Of a stretch of DNA of 64,000 bases, positions 32,540 to 45,940 are shown in pieces. The notes below the pieces were generated by a model, which saw only the letters and a program-made list of their open reading frames with translations, did not search any database and had not been told where the DNA came from. Position numbers and translations under genes: made by a program. Position 1 is the first letter of the stretch, and every line of letters begins with the position of its first letter. The stretch comes from Amyloporia xantha (Eukaryota > Basidiomycota > Agaricomycetes > Polyporales > Adustoporiaceae), in contig JAYKKR010000020.1 in NCBI GenBank assembly GCA_036971615.1, positions 496,001-560,000 of the forward strand, read 5' to 3'.

Positions 32540-35500
32540 ATGTCGCGCGCCTCCCGGACGACGACTCGTAAGTCCAGGACAACAGCGGTGTCCAGTGCCA
32601 ACTCGGACATCACCCCTATCAACGTCGACAGACCCGGCGGAGGGGAATCAAAACTGGCGGTTGTAGCGTGTGCAGCAAAGCCCGCGAGTTCGTCTCCGGT
32701 GAGTCGGCGCTTGAGTCACTCCAGACTACAACCTTAAACCTTACCTCCTTGCTTAGACGTCTCCCATCAAGCCTGCCCCCCTCGTCTCCGGTCAACCTAC
32801 CGTTGTGACCACGAATTCCGTCCACGCACCTACAGAGCTGCGAGAGGGCAGTATCGCTCAAATGGAGTCCGCCCGTCAACAAAGTACTGAGGTGAGTTAG
32901 CGTGTCAGTGGCGTCTGTGATTGAGACCCGAGTGGCTCAACACGGTATACTGTATTATCCTCAAAGGCTGTGTCGAAACCTCACAAATCGCGAGCGGTTT
33001 GTTGGAACTATCTCCGCGGCCGTTGCCAGAATGGCGACGAATGTCTCCGCCGCCACCCATCCTCGAAGGATCTTCCTTCACCTCCTCACACAAAGGAAGA
33101 CGTATCTGAACGTCAGGTCTCTAACTCTCAACACGAGGAGACTCCCACCGTCGATCATCGCTCGACGACAATCCAAACACCCACACCGCCGCCACAGGCA
33201 CAACTACCTACTCACTACACAGGTAGGTGGGGCCAGAGACACGTGCTTGACAGCGGTGATGGACCCACCCACCCAACACCATCGAGGCCTCCTACCGGGG
33301 CCGTTAACAAACCTACGGCGATGGGCAGTACCCCGCCACCCGTAAGTGACAGCGACCCATCAGCCCCTGACGTATTGAGAACAAAGTCGCCTTGCAGAAA
33401 CCGGCTCAAAAGTTCTGTCTCGATTTCCTCGCTGGCCGGTGCAAGTATGGATGGGGCTGTAAATACGACCACGGGGACGTTCCCGCCTCTAGTACACAAG
33501 GGACACAGATTGATTCAATGGGCCAGGTCCATACGTTGCCTGACTTTGTGCTGTACCCACTAGAACTGATGCCATAATATGTGCAGATGTCGGACCGTGA
33601 ACAGGCCATAAATGCGGGTTCTGTCCGTGACCTGTCGAGCACTGTCTCCCCGGACGTCAACCGGAACAATTACCAGAACACACCGTCGCAAGAGAACAGC
33701 CTGATCACAGGTGACCACAGACCATCCAGGGTGAGCTGACCTGACATGGACTTGTGGAGAATGCGTAACACATTCGTTTTCTTCTAATCATAGAAATCGG
33801 ACTTGATCTGCGGGTATTGGCTCAGAGGGCGCTGTGAATATGGCCCGCGCTGTCATCGCACGCACACCGTACGTCCTGGCACCAGCATCCCGCCGACGCC
33901 GGTAGAGGGAGCACCTTCCGGCGAGGCTCGCGGTCACATCGAGGACGATCTCAGCGCTGGTCGGCTGGATAATCGACCCTCTCGAGTCAGTTCACCGAGC
34001 CACTTTTTGTATTCCGACATGCTGATGGCCCATATTTCGCAGGTCAAAGACGAGGTCTGTGAGGTTTACCGAAAGGGCCATTGTCAGTGGGGTGACCTAT
34101 GCTACCGCGCACATGTGCTTGGGGATTCACAGAACGAGATGGTTCCTCCTCCGTCATGGCCAGAAACGTCCGCTCCACCGCTGAAAGCGGCGTCTGCGCC
34201 GATACAGTCTGGAGTACCCATGCAGACGCCGCTTCAAGCCGGAGTACCGCCATCCATTCCATCATCTCCGGTCAATCAGGTGAGCACACGCCATTGACAT
34301 ATGCGCCGGACGTTGTTCACGCCTCTGGATGGGCAGGGCGTCCCGGTTCACGCGGATGTTAGGGGAGCACTCCCAAACCCACGGACGAAGCCTCTTCAAG
34401 TAAGTCTGCGGTGCAGAGTCGATCCTCGGATAGTGCTAATTTCTTCACGTCATTTACAGGACGCCGGCGCATCCACACATGGCAGAGAAATTTGTCTGAA
34501 ATACATGAAGGGTGCTTGTTTGAAGGGCAATCATTGTTCACGCTTTCACCCGCCTCGTGACGGATCTCAGACGGCGGAGCTTTCTTCAGTTGCGACCTCC
34601 ACGCCCGTAGTCCTGCCTGCTCCCGACGCGGGTGCAAGCACACGAGTGCCAGTAGAAGTCGTAGTTTCACCACGGCGCTCAGCAGAAAAGGTACGGTTGT
34701 CAATGATCTTGACCTTTGTCCCTAACCTCGTTCCTCCTCTAGCTACCTGAAGTAGGTCCAGTCTCGCATACTGATGAAAAACAAATCGCTGTCAGCTCGC
34801 GTCAGAGGCGTGTGCGTAGTTATCTCAGACTGTCATTCAAACTTGTCGATCATGCTTACGCGTTGTTCGTAGGCTGATGCGAAGGCAAGGGAGACTTGCA
34901 GAAAATATATGCGGGGTAAATGCCCCAAGGGTCATCGATGCCCGTACCTGCACCCGCCACCCTCAGAATCGAGTACGGTCGTTCTTCCGCCGGTCGGGAA
35001 TGCGGTGCCCTCTGCTTCTGGCGTGGTAAAATCTCTGCCTACCGCTTGCAGTCCGGCTGACGTGCGGCCTCGGCCCACGATTGAATCAGCACCTCCTGCG
35101 GTACGGGACAGTATTAGCCTCACTAGTGCGCAAAAGGCTCCATTGCCAATGGAGTCGGCTTCGTCCTCAAGTCTGGGAGGGAGAGCTTCGCCGAGCCTCG
35201 AGAGCAGTTTTGAAAGGTCGTTGAGCGATGTCCTTGATCATTGGTCTGTATCGAGGGACTCAAATATGTGTGTTGTACGCTTGCCTAGATCATCCCAAAG
35301 CCAGGAGTCGAGTCGGAAGAAGAGAAACAAGGTCAGTGCAGATGCTATTTTATATCCGAGCCATCATACTGAGGGGATCATCTCGTAGAAGCTGAAGAAG
35401 GCTGTGGTTGCTTCGTCCAACTTCGTTGCGGATCAATCGCACGATGACATCGCAGGGCCAGATATCACTACGGCGCCGTCGGATACTCTAGATGTCATCA

Positions 35501-38451
35501 ACGGACATGCCGCCGCTAAAACATCCGTCAAAATGCCGCAGATCGATAGACAATGCTCTCAGTCGTCTGCATCTCCTGTGTCTCCGCAAAATCATGGGAA
35601 GTCACCTGCTAGATCTCGGGCGTTCAGCGGTCGTGGGGAGGTGGGGCAATTTTTGTCGGAGTCTACGTTTTATTCATGTGTAAGTCTCACTGCAAATGAT
35701 CTGAGAATGTAGTTTAATGGTCGTTTCAGTCAGCAAATTCATCCTTGGAGGCGTCTCCTCCATCATCTGTCGCTTCCCTCGACACGCCAAAGACCCCGGA
35801 TGAAAATTCGGTGCCCGTTTGCCTAGACTATCTGCACGGTCGCTGCCTTAGGCCACAATGCAAATACTCGCATGACGAGAATGATGCTGCTAGGCATCAA
35901 TGGAACATGGACAAGGGTGAGCAGCCGAAGATTCGCACTGGAACTTCTAGTCGGCCAGCGATTGTTGAAACTGGGGTGAGGTTTCCAATCGCACGGTGTA
36001 AATCTGAATACTAACCGTTAATATCTTCGCCACAGGTGGATCGCCTCTTTGAAAGGCTTCAAAGGTCTGAGTTAGCATCGCCACGAAGATCTGGAGACAC
36101 GCATTCTGGACTCAATGAATCAACTCCTGCGAGGGGGAATGATCGTCGACCGGAAGGGTCACGAATAATACTGCCTCCACCAGAAGCTTGTGCAAATGCT
36201 CCCCTGGTGCCTCCTGGGCTAGGCCTGGAAGCCGTAAGTAACCTCTTACATGCAATCCTATCTCGTGTCTAAGCTTGTACAAATGCAGAAGATCCTAAAC
36301 GCGGACCTTCAAGCGCCACGGAAAGAGCCGCCTTCCTCGCTCACGCTACCCGTTCTCGACTCTACAAGGGCAACTTTCGGGCCGGGGTTCGAAATTCAAG
36401 AACTTGTCACTGGCTTTGAGTCGCGGCAAGTGGTCCTGAAGAATCTTCCTCGCGGTGTTACGCCAGCAAAAATAACCGCTGCGCTAGAGCCGTTCGGTGA
36501 AGTGGTCTCTGTGCGGCTCCCCGAATTTTTGAAGAAGAACGATCACACTATGGATGTACGGGTGACATTTGCCAAATACGACCAGGCAGCGAAAGCGGCT
36601 CCTGCTCTCGATGGCAGTCGTCTATTTGATAGGACCATATCCGCTCGATTGCTCTCATTCGAAACGGCTTCGGTAGGCAAGGGGTCACTTGCTGACGGAG
36701 ATGTTCTCCTTGAGTTTCCCTCGGCTCGCAAAACAGGGTATGCCGGCTACTTAACTCGTGCTCTCGCAGACAAGGCTATCGCTATTGCAAACGGAACAGA
36801 GCTACGGGGTGCATGGGTCACAGCTACATATCATGAGGGCATACCGTCAGTCGGGTCATTCAATGTTCGTTTTCAAGGCCTTCCTCCAGATGCACAACCC
36901 AAAGACCTCAAGCGGTACGGGGAACCAGATGATGTCATGATGGAACGTCCCAACTATCAGTCGCTCCCCGGCGCAATACGGCAGCTACGAGACAGTTTGT
37001 CAGGGTTCGGTGACTTGCTTTCCTTCAACGTACTTCCTCCGCCATACAAACGGGGCATAGTCCGTGCGTGGGCTCATTTCGCATCGTCAACTGTCGCGGA
37101 TATAGTATGCGCTGCTTTGCACAACAGGCGAAAGAGATTTTGTGGGGAAGGGAAGCTGTATGCAAAACACATCAGGACCCTTTCGTACCTTCTCCCTGCA
37201 AAGGTTTTTGACGCACTGGCCAGCGATATTCGTCTCCTCAGCGCTTACGTCTGGAACAATGAAACAGGCTGTGGCATCTCTATACTCGACAGACGGGCTG
37301 TCGCCGGATCTGCAGCGCCTGTCAGGGTTAAGCTTGCTTGCCCTAATCTGAAGGCTCTCACTCGACTCAAAAGTTCCTTCGAGCGGCTACTCAGGGGAGA
37401 GCAGGTCGTACAAAATGGAGAGATCATTTGGGACGGCTTCTTCAATCGGCGAGGAGGTATTCTCTATCTGGAAGACTTGGAATCGCGCTATGCAGGGGTC
37501 ATCATTGATAGGAACGTTAAGCGGCGGTCTATATCCCTGTTTGGCCCAGCCCCCAAACGGCACATGGTTCGTAATGCCATTTTGGCCCGGGTCGCCTCGC
37601 TGAGGGCACAGCAGACTCATGCAATACCGCTAATCGGACGGACAATCGGCCTTTTCATGAGTTCTGACCTGGCAATATTGCAGAAACAACTCGGGCCCGA
37701 GAACGTGTCTTTGGATCTTAAAGATCGTGTTCTCAGAGTGCGAGGAGATGAAGACGCTTATAAAGTGGCTCAATTAGCAGTCAAGCATGCTCGCGACCGT
37801 CACACCCACGAAAGGCAACAACATGATCTGGAATGCCCTGTCTGTTTCGATGAAGTGACTTCGCCTGTTTCACTAGCCTGCGGCCACACATGGTGCAAGT
37901 CATGTCTTTGCAATTATCTTCTGGCAGCCGTCGATAACAAGGTGTTTCCACTCACATGTCTTGGAGATGAGGCTACGTGCTCTCACTCAATTCCCCTCAC
38001 AATCGCACAGGAGTTGCTGTCCACGAATGATTTCCACGCGATCACACATGCATCTTTTCTGGCTTACGTTCATTCACGACCGTCAGAATTCCATTATTGC
38101 CCGACCCCTGATTGCCCTCAGGTATATCGGAAAGGCCCGAAGGATAGTGTCTTGCAATGCCCGTCTTGTCTCACTCGGATATGCCCTCACTGTCACGTCG
38201 AGTATCACGAAGGTGCCTCCTGCCAAAACAAGGACGACGAAGACCAGCAGCTGTTCGACGAGTGGAAGAAAGGCCATGACGTCAAGGATTGTCCGGAATG
38301 CAAAGCTCCGATTGAGCGGGCTGCGGGATGCAATCATATGACATGCATTCGATGCAAGACGCACATTTGCTGGGCCTGTCTCGGCACCTTTACGACTGGG
38401 GAGGATGTGTACGATCATATGCGACTTATTCACGGAGGGATAGGATTGTAG
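32540..38451 (+). CDS. Seven-CCCH zinc finger RBR E3 ubiquitin ligase
   Basis: Fourteen exons, all phase 0: 32540-32698, 32757-32891, 32967-33341, 33398-33526, 33587-33730, 33794-34279, 34337-34399, 34460-34690, 34743-34811, 34873-35331, 35389-35679, 35730-35975, 36036-36233, 36289-38451 (about 1715 aa). Seven CCCH fingers of C-X7-C-X4/5-C-X3-H type lie at about residues 110, 230, 319, 401, 505, 606 and 874 (e.g. CWNYLRGRCQNGDECLRRH). An RRM-like block, RQVVLKNLPRGVTPAKI, lies near 1040. The C-terminus is a RING-IBR-RING: CPVCFDEV, CGHTWCKSC, CPTPDC, CPSCLTRICPHC, then RING2 CPECKAPIERAAGCNHMTC, with the catalytic Cys in GCNHM. Expected role: RNA-associated ubiquitin ligase using a thioester intermediate. 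An extra intron within 33794-34279 (GTCAGT...TTTCGCAG) is possible without a frame change. Confidence 0.85.
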
Positions 38452-38795
38452 GGAAGATAAGTTTGATGTACGTTTAGATGATGTTGCTATGTATATTGGT
38501 TGCTCTCTAGATTTCCTTCACTTATTGCTGCTATTTATGCCGTTGTTGTATTCGTTCGACCAAATGTATCACCTGTGATGTACAATATTTGAATTGATTG
38601 GTCCGACACCTATGGTTAAGATAAATTGCGTGTTGAAGAGCTGAGGACGACATAATACATTGGGCGATGATACAACATAATGAGTGTTACAGAGCGTGCG
38701 AAGTCCAGATGTGATCCAGTCATATCCCAGTCAGATATATTGCACAAACTAGAGAAAACCGGTCTTCAGTTTCCGCGCACAAGTTTGAGAATCAT
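38452..38795. other. Convergent 3' spacer
   Basis: 3' ends of the CCCH/RBR gene and the following minus-strand gene. AT-rich; no gene seen. Confidence 0.5.
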
Positions 38796-41079
38796 TCAGA
38801 CATCACGTACATGTTCGTATGGCCGCGAAGGAGGCTCCCCATGTAGCGGAAGAGATTCCGGAAGCTCCGGCACGCTCGGGTCATACTTCACCTTCTTCCC
38901 ATGATGGTCCATGAATCCCTCTAATGGAACAGGATATTGGGCTAGCTCAGGTGGATTAGCCAAATGCCGTGGTGCATAGACGATAAATTGACTATTGCGC
39001 TCCAGCGTGAGATGGTCGCCCCGCCGGTTCCAGAAGCCTTTCCGGACCTTCCGGTAGCCAGCATTTTGCGGCGTGGAAGGCGCTGCGGATGAGGACACGG
39101 AGGCTGACGACGTGGAGAAGGTGGTCGGCATTGGAGGCTGCGGGAGGGGGTTGTGGCTCATCCGTGCGGTTCGCGAAGGCGAGGGACCACGAGATCGCGA
39201 TGCGCTCGGTGACTTCGACGAGTTTGGGGATGTCCTTGATGACGAAGAAGGATCGATGACTGGATAAGTCTGACTTCGCGAAATCGGCCGGGGTGCGGTA
39301 TCGGGGGAGACGCGTGAAGAACGCGTCGGTGAACGGGGATTGACGTAGGGCGTCGCGTGCGGATCCCTATGTTGATCTGCTGCTGGTCTGGGAGTTCGTG
39401 GATGAGACAGAGCACGATCTTCCGGGATGGTGTCGAAGTTGGATCCAGAGAAGGACGGGAACGTCTGACTCCGCGACACTTCCCTTCCTCCTGGACTTGA
39501 GCCACCCGTGGATCGGGTAGGAGTCACCAAGGGACTGAGAAGGCCAACAGGCTCTTCAGAGAAGTTGGCTAGGAAGGGCAAAGAAGGCGCGGATGAGGAA
39601 GTAGCAGGTGCAGATGAGGAAGCAGAAGCAGAAGCAGAGGAGGCCGGGGGCGCGGACGACTGGCGCTTGGAAAGACTGTTCGAACGACTGGGGGTGTTGG
39701 AGGGCGGCGCGTATATTGGCCCGTGGGAGTGGGGGGAGACTGGTGGGCGCGAAGGCGTGCGACCCGCATCGTCGTGACTTGCACGGCGAGTAGGAGTTGA
39801 TACCGACGCGGCGTGTGCATCATCACCGCTCATGCGCCGAGATGGCGTCGATGTCGACGCCGAAGAGGTATAAGGGTCGTCGCTACTGGTGCGACGGGTA
39901 GGGGTGCTGGTGGAGGCGGAGGAGTAATGATTGGGAGTACGGATGATGCTGGGGGAGAATGTGGGATGCAGCTCCTGCTTCGAGCTGAAGGCTTCGGAGG
40001 CTGATCTGGTCGTGGTGGGCGCTCGAGTGGCTGCTGCCGCTGCTGCAGAGGCCGACGAGGATGAGGTTACAGAGGAGGTCGCAGGATGATCCGGAGAAGT
40101 ACGAATATCGCGCGTCTGTGGATGTGACTCTCTCGGCGACACACGTTGTTGCTGCTGTGGCTGTTGCTGTTGTGGCTGTTGCTGTTGTGGCTGTTGCTGC
40201 TGCTGTTGTCGCGAATACGCAGAATATGAGGATACGTGTGCCGGAGCAGATCCAGGGATAATTCGCTCGGGGACTACGTTCCCGTCCGAGCGGGTGCGAT
40301 CAGGAGGCCGACTCGCGGTAGAGTCCGCCCGCTGATGAGAGGGTTTGGTCTCGGGACGCTGATCACGACTCGCTGAGGAGTTGTTGTACCCATTATACGG
40401 CTCGGGACCTTGCCGCGATTGTCGGTAAGCATCTGAAGACGACACAGAGCGATCATGGGAGTGAGGCTGAGACCGCGTTTCGTGGTTCTGGTCGTGCTGG
40501 TCTTGTTCGTTCGGACGCCCTTGCCCATCACGCAGTTCAGCCTGGTCATGTTGTTCGGGCGACTTACAGAGCTCCCGCGGCACCCACACCCAGGGCGTGT
40601 GCATCACCCCGTTATCCTGCGTCTTCTTCGATACGTTGTCCCTACCGCACACAGCAACATGACGTCGTCGGCACAGCAAGGGTGAAGGACGGAACGCACC
40701 TGATGTGCATATTCTCCAGCCCCAGCCCATTATCCTTCAACTTCGTGCTCCAGTACTCAGCACCGCCCGGGTTCGGCACTCGCTTGTATGGATTGAAGTT
40801 CGCGCCAGCCGCCGCGTTCGCGTTCGCGCCCTGTGGTCCCCAGCTAGGGTGCGGCGCCCAGGCATGTATGGCGGCGTGTGGACCTACCACAGAGCCGCGG
40901 AATGACGGGTTGACCTGCCACTGGCCAGACGTCCATGCCTGCGGGTTGACGCCTGCAGGGACTGGTGGCGGTCCTGGATAGCCTGCAGGCGCAGTAGGAG
41001 GCCATGGGCCCTGCCACCCGGGTGGGGCACCGTGCATCGTCGCCCATATGGAATACTGCTGAGGGTTCACCCAGGACAT
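38796..41079 (-). CDS. Disordered Gln/Ser/Pro-rich protein with conserved ends
   Basis: Two exons: 40700-41079 and 38796-40641 (741 aa), junction in phase 2. It starts MSWVNPQQYSIWATM and continues with a Pro/Gly-rich segment and NPYKRVPNPGGAEYW just before the intron. Exon 2 opens with DNGVMHTPWVWVPRELCKSP, then a very long low-complexity region: QQQQQQPQQQQ near 40170, Ser/Ala runs near 40040 and 39620, and many RTPSR/SRSPS repeats. The C-terminus is ordered and probably conserved: YRKVRKGFWNRRGDHLTLER, FIVYAPRHLANPPELAQYP, KVKYDPSVPELPESLPLH. No known catalytic domain. The Trp-rich conserved ends with a disordered middle suggest a scaffold or regulatory protein; function unknown. Confidence 0.75.
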
Positions 41080-43029
41080 GGCAGTGAGGTGCTGGCTAGC
41101 GATATCGCGCACGATGAGAGATCAGCGGGTGCTGGATTGGGGTACGCCGACGCAGGAGTCTGTACAAGCACTAGCATAGATATATAGGCTCCCAATGACT
41201 GACAAGCAACGATTCATGTTACTTACAGCCTCGCACCGTAACGAGCATAAGAGCACCCACCCCACAACGATCACTCTCGGAAACAAGGCAGCTATTGTTA
41301 CCAGAATATAGGGAGGCTGTGATGAGTAGCGGAATCACCGGAGAACGCGATCTACGTCGACACAATCGCTGTTAAGATATCGGGGACTGAGAGTGGCGAG
41401 TGACGATGGACCTCGGTCGGAATCGTCTAGATATAGCACTTAAGGAACGCCAGACTCCAGGCCGACATGCACTGCAATTAGTGCACAGGAACTTGTGCTG
41501 GGCTCGATATAGCGCTAGATGACCCCGGTCAGGCTTGATCCGATGGATGGTTTCATCTATGAAGCAAAACCCACGCACCTACAAATCGACTGACTGGGGT
41601 CAGGAATGCACGACGCCGATCTCACTATTGCGATAGGAGCATAGATCTGTCAGTACTGGTGGTTATCGGGATAACACTCGAGATAACAGCCTGAAGTCGA
41701 TTACGCGAGGCGTAGTAAGGAAGCAGTAATACCCAGAGTGCCTCAAGGCCTCCAGTCTGTACACAGTCACCGTCACGGTGTCCTGCAAGGCTGCAACAGG
41801 CATTCCTATTTGTGCTTGTTTGCTCCCGGTGGCAAGAAATGAGCGATCGTCAATTTCACTGCAGCACAGTACGTTAGCCTGTTACGGCTGCAGCTCCTCT
41901 GGTAGCATTACAGCCGCGGTCAGGCCGCCATCCTCGGTCAGAACATGTCCGAACCATGATGGCTTCGCAGTCGGAGTCATCAAGCAGCGACTCGAATGCT
42001 ATGCATGGTGCGCTCCGCTGCGGCGGACTATGGGTGGACTGGAACTGGCAGATGGACAATTCGCCGGGAACTCGTATGGCCCCGGAGCGCCGCGGTGAAC
42101 TCTTCTGTGACAGCATGGAGATACGTCTCCGCTACTGCTGTTGCAGCGGCGGCGGCGGCGGACGCGGTATCTGATGGACGAAGTTTACGTACCTTGAAAC
42201 AGGAGGCACCTCGAGACACACAGTGCAAGAGATAGAGAGACACTGGCTGCAGGCTATTAATGAACGTCTAGCAGTAGACTGCAAGATGACAAAGAAGCAA
42301 AAATATAACAAGAAGGCCATCAAGCAGTCCCTTGTGAAAGCCACATGGGAGAAGACACTGCGGAACGAGGAATATCTGCCGCGCAATTTGGCCAGTGGCA
42401 GAACTGAGGTTTTAGTGGGTATAATGGAAGGTCAGTTGGGGGTACCAGAGACTGGTTGGTGCGATGATGGTACACCAGACTGACCCGACTCGTAGTACTG
42501 AGTCTCACACTCCGTTCGTAATTGCATTTCCTCAGTGTGAACACATGGCGAAGGTAGTAGTATGATCATTTTCGGGGTCTCGTTTCCCTGGGGGCTCTAG
42601 AGACGACTTTGTCGCCTGCTAGACCCTGTGCCTTCCAGGCGCAACGCTCCACCCAAATAAAAATAAAAAGTTTACGTACCTTGAGGATAATTGTGGATGA
42701 CGAGCGTGGATTTGCAGTGAGTCGCAATACGGTTGTGGCTTGCGGTTTTTTCGAGTGTAAAACACGCTACTTTTTGCACCACGATAAACAAGCCTACATG
42801 AATGCGTCGAGACTTGTACTCACCGGTCACCGGGTCAATTTCTGAAAATCAAGAATTGCACCGGGGGTACGCCTTCTACTGGTGAGCAGGAAAATGTAAG
42901 ACAAAACGCCTAATTGCGTGTGGCTGGCTCGACGCGACCGTCTCTTAGTCTACGCCACAGACGCGTCTTCCACGTGACTTACGTGTCACGGAAATTTACC
43001 CGCGACCCAAACTGACCAGCTCGTCAGTC
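41080..43029. other. Gene-poor stretch containing a retroelement fragment
   Basis: About 1.95 kb between divergent genes. Apart from the fragment listed at 42223-42483, I see only short frames and a GCGGCGGCGG tract near 42150. Confidence 0.45.
42223..42483 (+). mobile_element. Retrotransposon C-terminal fragment (LINE RNase H tail)
   Basis: An 86-aa frame reads AINERLAVDCKMTKKQKYNK, LVKATWEKTLRNEEYLPRN and TEVLVGIMEG. The order 'ADxxMTxKKxxxKA...xLVxxTWxxxLxxExxLPxxW...VLVGI' is what I recognise from the C-terminal end of RNase H-containing non-LTR retrotransposon proteins in basidiomycetes. No reverse transcriptase is present upstream, so it is a 5'-truncated remnant, as is usual for LINEs. 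Confidence 0.5.
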
Positions 43030-43974
43030 ATGTCTCTCCGTCAAGCTGTCGCCCGCTCGTCCTCTTTGTTCGCTCACCTACCGCCACCACCACGAGTATG
43101 CTGCAGACCGTGCTTCTCCGCGCATCTAGTATCCCAAACGCGTTCGTACGCCTCGAAGCGCAAGGCCGACAAGGAGCCCAAGGAGGCGAAGGGCAAACAC
43201 AGCCCTATCGTGTCGACGGAGAACCTCATCCCTGGCTCGCAGCGAATAGCAGCAGGAGAGGAGTACATGAAGGCCGAGGGCAAGATGAAGGGGGTCGCTG
43301 AGTGGTTCCGCAAGGACGTCGCTGGCATGGAGATGCGGGCGAGCGGGCGGATCACGCCAGCTATCCTGTCGCCCGTGCGGGTCATGCTACCCGAGAACAA
43401 GGGCGCGGACGGGCGAGGCGTGCAGCTGGAAGAGATTGCGACGGTGGGTGTGAGGGAGGGGACGACCCTGCTCGTGACGGTGTTCGAGGAACATGTGAGT
43501 AGCGTCGATGCGAGCGGACTGAAGTCCTGCATTCACCTCCATCCCAGTAGACGTTAAAACATGTTGAAGAAGCACTGTATGAAGCGAAGCTCCCCGGGGT
43601 CATACCGCAGAAGCTAGATGCCCGCACGCTCAAGATACCCATGCCAAAGCGAGTTTCCTTTCTCCTGGAGGCATCCCGTTCTAACCCGCCTTTACTTGCA
43701 GGCCAACCGTTGAGGCACGCCATGCCATGTACACGAGCGCGCAACGACAGGCAGAGGAGGCACGGGTGCAGATACGCAAGCAACATCAGGCAAGTCTGAA
43801 GAGAGGCAAATACGCAAAACACTCTCCTGAACTCGACGAGGTCCGTTACTCGTTTGTCCGCTATGTGATTTGACTTGAACAGCCTCCGTATAGTTCCAAT
43901 CTCTTACAGACAAGTATCTGGGTGAGATAGACAAGATTCTCGCTGATGTCAAAAAGAGTACGGGGGCAAAATAG
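43030..43974 (+). CDS. RRF1: Mitochondrial ribosome recycling factor
   Basis: Four exons: 43030-43494, 43551-43648, 43702-43840 and 43894-43974 (260 aa). The Arg/Ser-rich N-terminus (MSLRQAVARSSSLFAHL...RSYASKRKA) is a typical mitochondrial presequence. The mature part matches ribosome recycling factors: RASGRITPAILSPVRVMLPE, VQLEEIATVGVREGTTLLVT, LKIPMPKPTVEARHAMYTSA, EEARVQIRKQHQASLKRGKY and a C-terminal helix ending DKILADVKKSTGAK. Intron 2 begins GCGAGT, a GC-AG intron; it is required to join KIPMPK to PTVEARH. The protein splits post-termination mitoribosomes together with mitochondrial EF-G. Length and domain order are normal. Confidence 0.9.
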
Positions 43975-44163
43975 CGACCGGGCTCATTCCTCGGAGTGCT
44001 CTATGCTGGCGCTGCGGTCGGATGAATGCTGATGAGCAATAGTTCTCTTCAGAGACTCCCGTCTAGTACCTAACATTATCTTAATGGAGCGGTCACCATC
44101 ATCATGCTCATCTTTACTAGTACGTGACGGGTCTATTGGGTCTATTAGTTGTAAAACATTATG

Positions 44164-45382
44164 TCATGAGCCATATCTACTGCTCAGCCCGTCATAAATC
44201 AAGAAAATGAGAGCGCTGCTGGGGATTGCTCTTGCCACGGTGATCCCGCATCCCGCATACAGCCCTTTAACGCCCTGCGCGCGATACATCGCCCTGAACG
44301 TAGCCAGAAAGTTCTGCCCTGGCTCCCCCTTGGGGCGAGGCCGTAACTCCGCTTCGGTCTGCATCGTGCTCTTCACCGAGTCCGCAGGGAAGAGCGCGAC
44401 ATTGTACGCAATGCCTGCGCACGCTCCCGAGACCGCTGACTCCCATGGCCGCAGCTCCTTCTTGTCCTTCACGTGCCTCCGAGCGAGAAGCAGTGTTGCC
44501 ACCGCCTCTTTGGACGCGAACCACGCTGCGCCGCCACCCGTCTCGCGGATGAGCGTTGCAGTCTGTCCGAGCCACAGCCCGCGGAACCCGTGGTCGCGCA
44601 CGACGGAGGTGATGACGGCCATTGGTCCGGGAAGCTTACGCGGTAGAGCAAGGCGATGCTGTGAGTCGGGCCCCGTGGCCGCAGAACCCGCGAGGGCGGA
44701 CGTGGATGAGAGAAGAGCGGCGGCCTCTACTGACGAGACGCCAGGAGCCATGAGCATCTGGACCTGCATCTTGCATTTTACCAGCTCGATTGGGGTTCTG
44801 AGTATCGATGCTGCTGTGAGAAATGAGGTGGTACCAACGAGGGGACGCCTGTACGCACAGGACGAAACTCGTCAAGAATCCGGCCCCGGAACCAGCCAGT
44901 GCGAGTTGGCCTAATGAGAGCTCCTGCGAGGCGGGCAGTTTTTGCACTTTGCGTATTACACGCTGCAGCTCTGTGTATGACCAGAATAACGACGCGTTTT
45001 CCGCCATCGCCCCTACAATGGGTGCGGGCAGTCCCTACGCACGGCCATGAGTCACTGAACGCAGGACAGCTTCCCCGAAGCGATGCTCACCCTGTACAAG
45101 CCCCGTAGCCCTTCCTTGTTCCATGTTTGCACTAAACAGTCTATAGGCCCATCGAAACGGGCGGTCTTGTCGAGTACTTGGGACTGGAGACGGACCTTCG
45201 TGAGGTCAAAAGGATGCTCGAAGACTTTGGACGTCATTCCAGCTATCTGTTGGCATATGCATGAGCCACAAGTCAAGACCCATGGTCCGACGACTTACGC
45301 TGCCAAAACTGATGTCCTTGAGAGCGCGCACGCTCATGGGCTCAGCGACCTCTGCCCCCGTAGGGATTGGGGATGGCTCCAT
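44164..45382 (-). CDS. Mitochondrial carrier, ornithine transporter type
   Basis: Four exons: 45299-45382, 45091-45246, 44859-45034 and 44164-44797 (349 aa). The start MEPSPIPTGAEVAEPMSVRA is the first in-frame ATG; the frame is open upstream only through non-ATG codons. Three mitochondrial carrier repeats are visible, with signatures PFDLTKVRLQ, PIELVKCKMQ and PADSVKSTMQ, plus GLRGLYR, GFRGLWLGQ and GVKGLYAGC at the repeat ends. The opening DISFGSIAGMTSKVFEHPFD resembles ARG-13/Ort1-type ornithine carriers of the inner mitochondrial membrane, which exchange ornithine for arginine biosynthesis. Substrate assignment is by resemblance only. Confidence 0.85.
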
Positions 45383-45940
45383 GTTATAGCAATGGTTAGA
45401 GGAACTGTAGTTGATGTTACCGGCTGATTCTAACACATATTGAACCTCTCGGGTATCCTCTCGACCTGCCTGAATAGAGCGCTGGAGATCGACTGAAGAC
45501 ACGTCGTCAACTGGTAGAAATTTGCATGCTGTGATGAACAGTGGCCAAGTGCAGGAGCCGACAAGCGCTCGTTAGCGGCTTGTTTCCGAACAGACCGTAA
45601 CATGACCCTAGGCCTGTGATATTGCTGTAATCGTACTCGACTCTTGAGCTCAAATGGGTGAAATTAGAATGTGGCTGATGTACGCAAGATAATCTTACTG
45701 TTTAGGTGTACTTCTAGAGAGGCTCATATATCGTCGTTATAAGTTTTCTAATGCCGCACGACGGAAGGTATAGCCCGATGTCTGTCTCGGGCCCGGGTGC
45801 CATAAAACTTCCCTTAGTTCAATATACACAGGTCTAATGTTACATATAGCAACGATCAAAGCCAGATACAAAGCACGTTATGATAGCAAGGGGACAGAAA
45901 TCCAGAAATCCAGAGAGGTTCACCGCATACCGTGCAGTCT
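45383..45940. other. Intergenic, 5' flank of carrier and 3' flank of MSH2
   Basis: No gene features. The minus frame continues upstream of the carrier start to about 45590 without an ATG. Confidence 0.45.
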
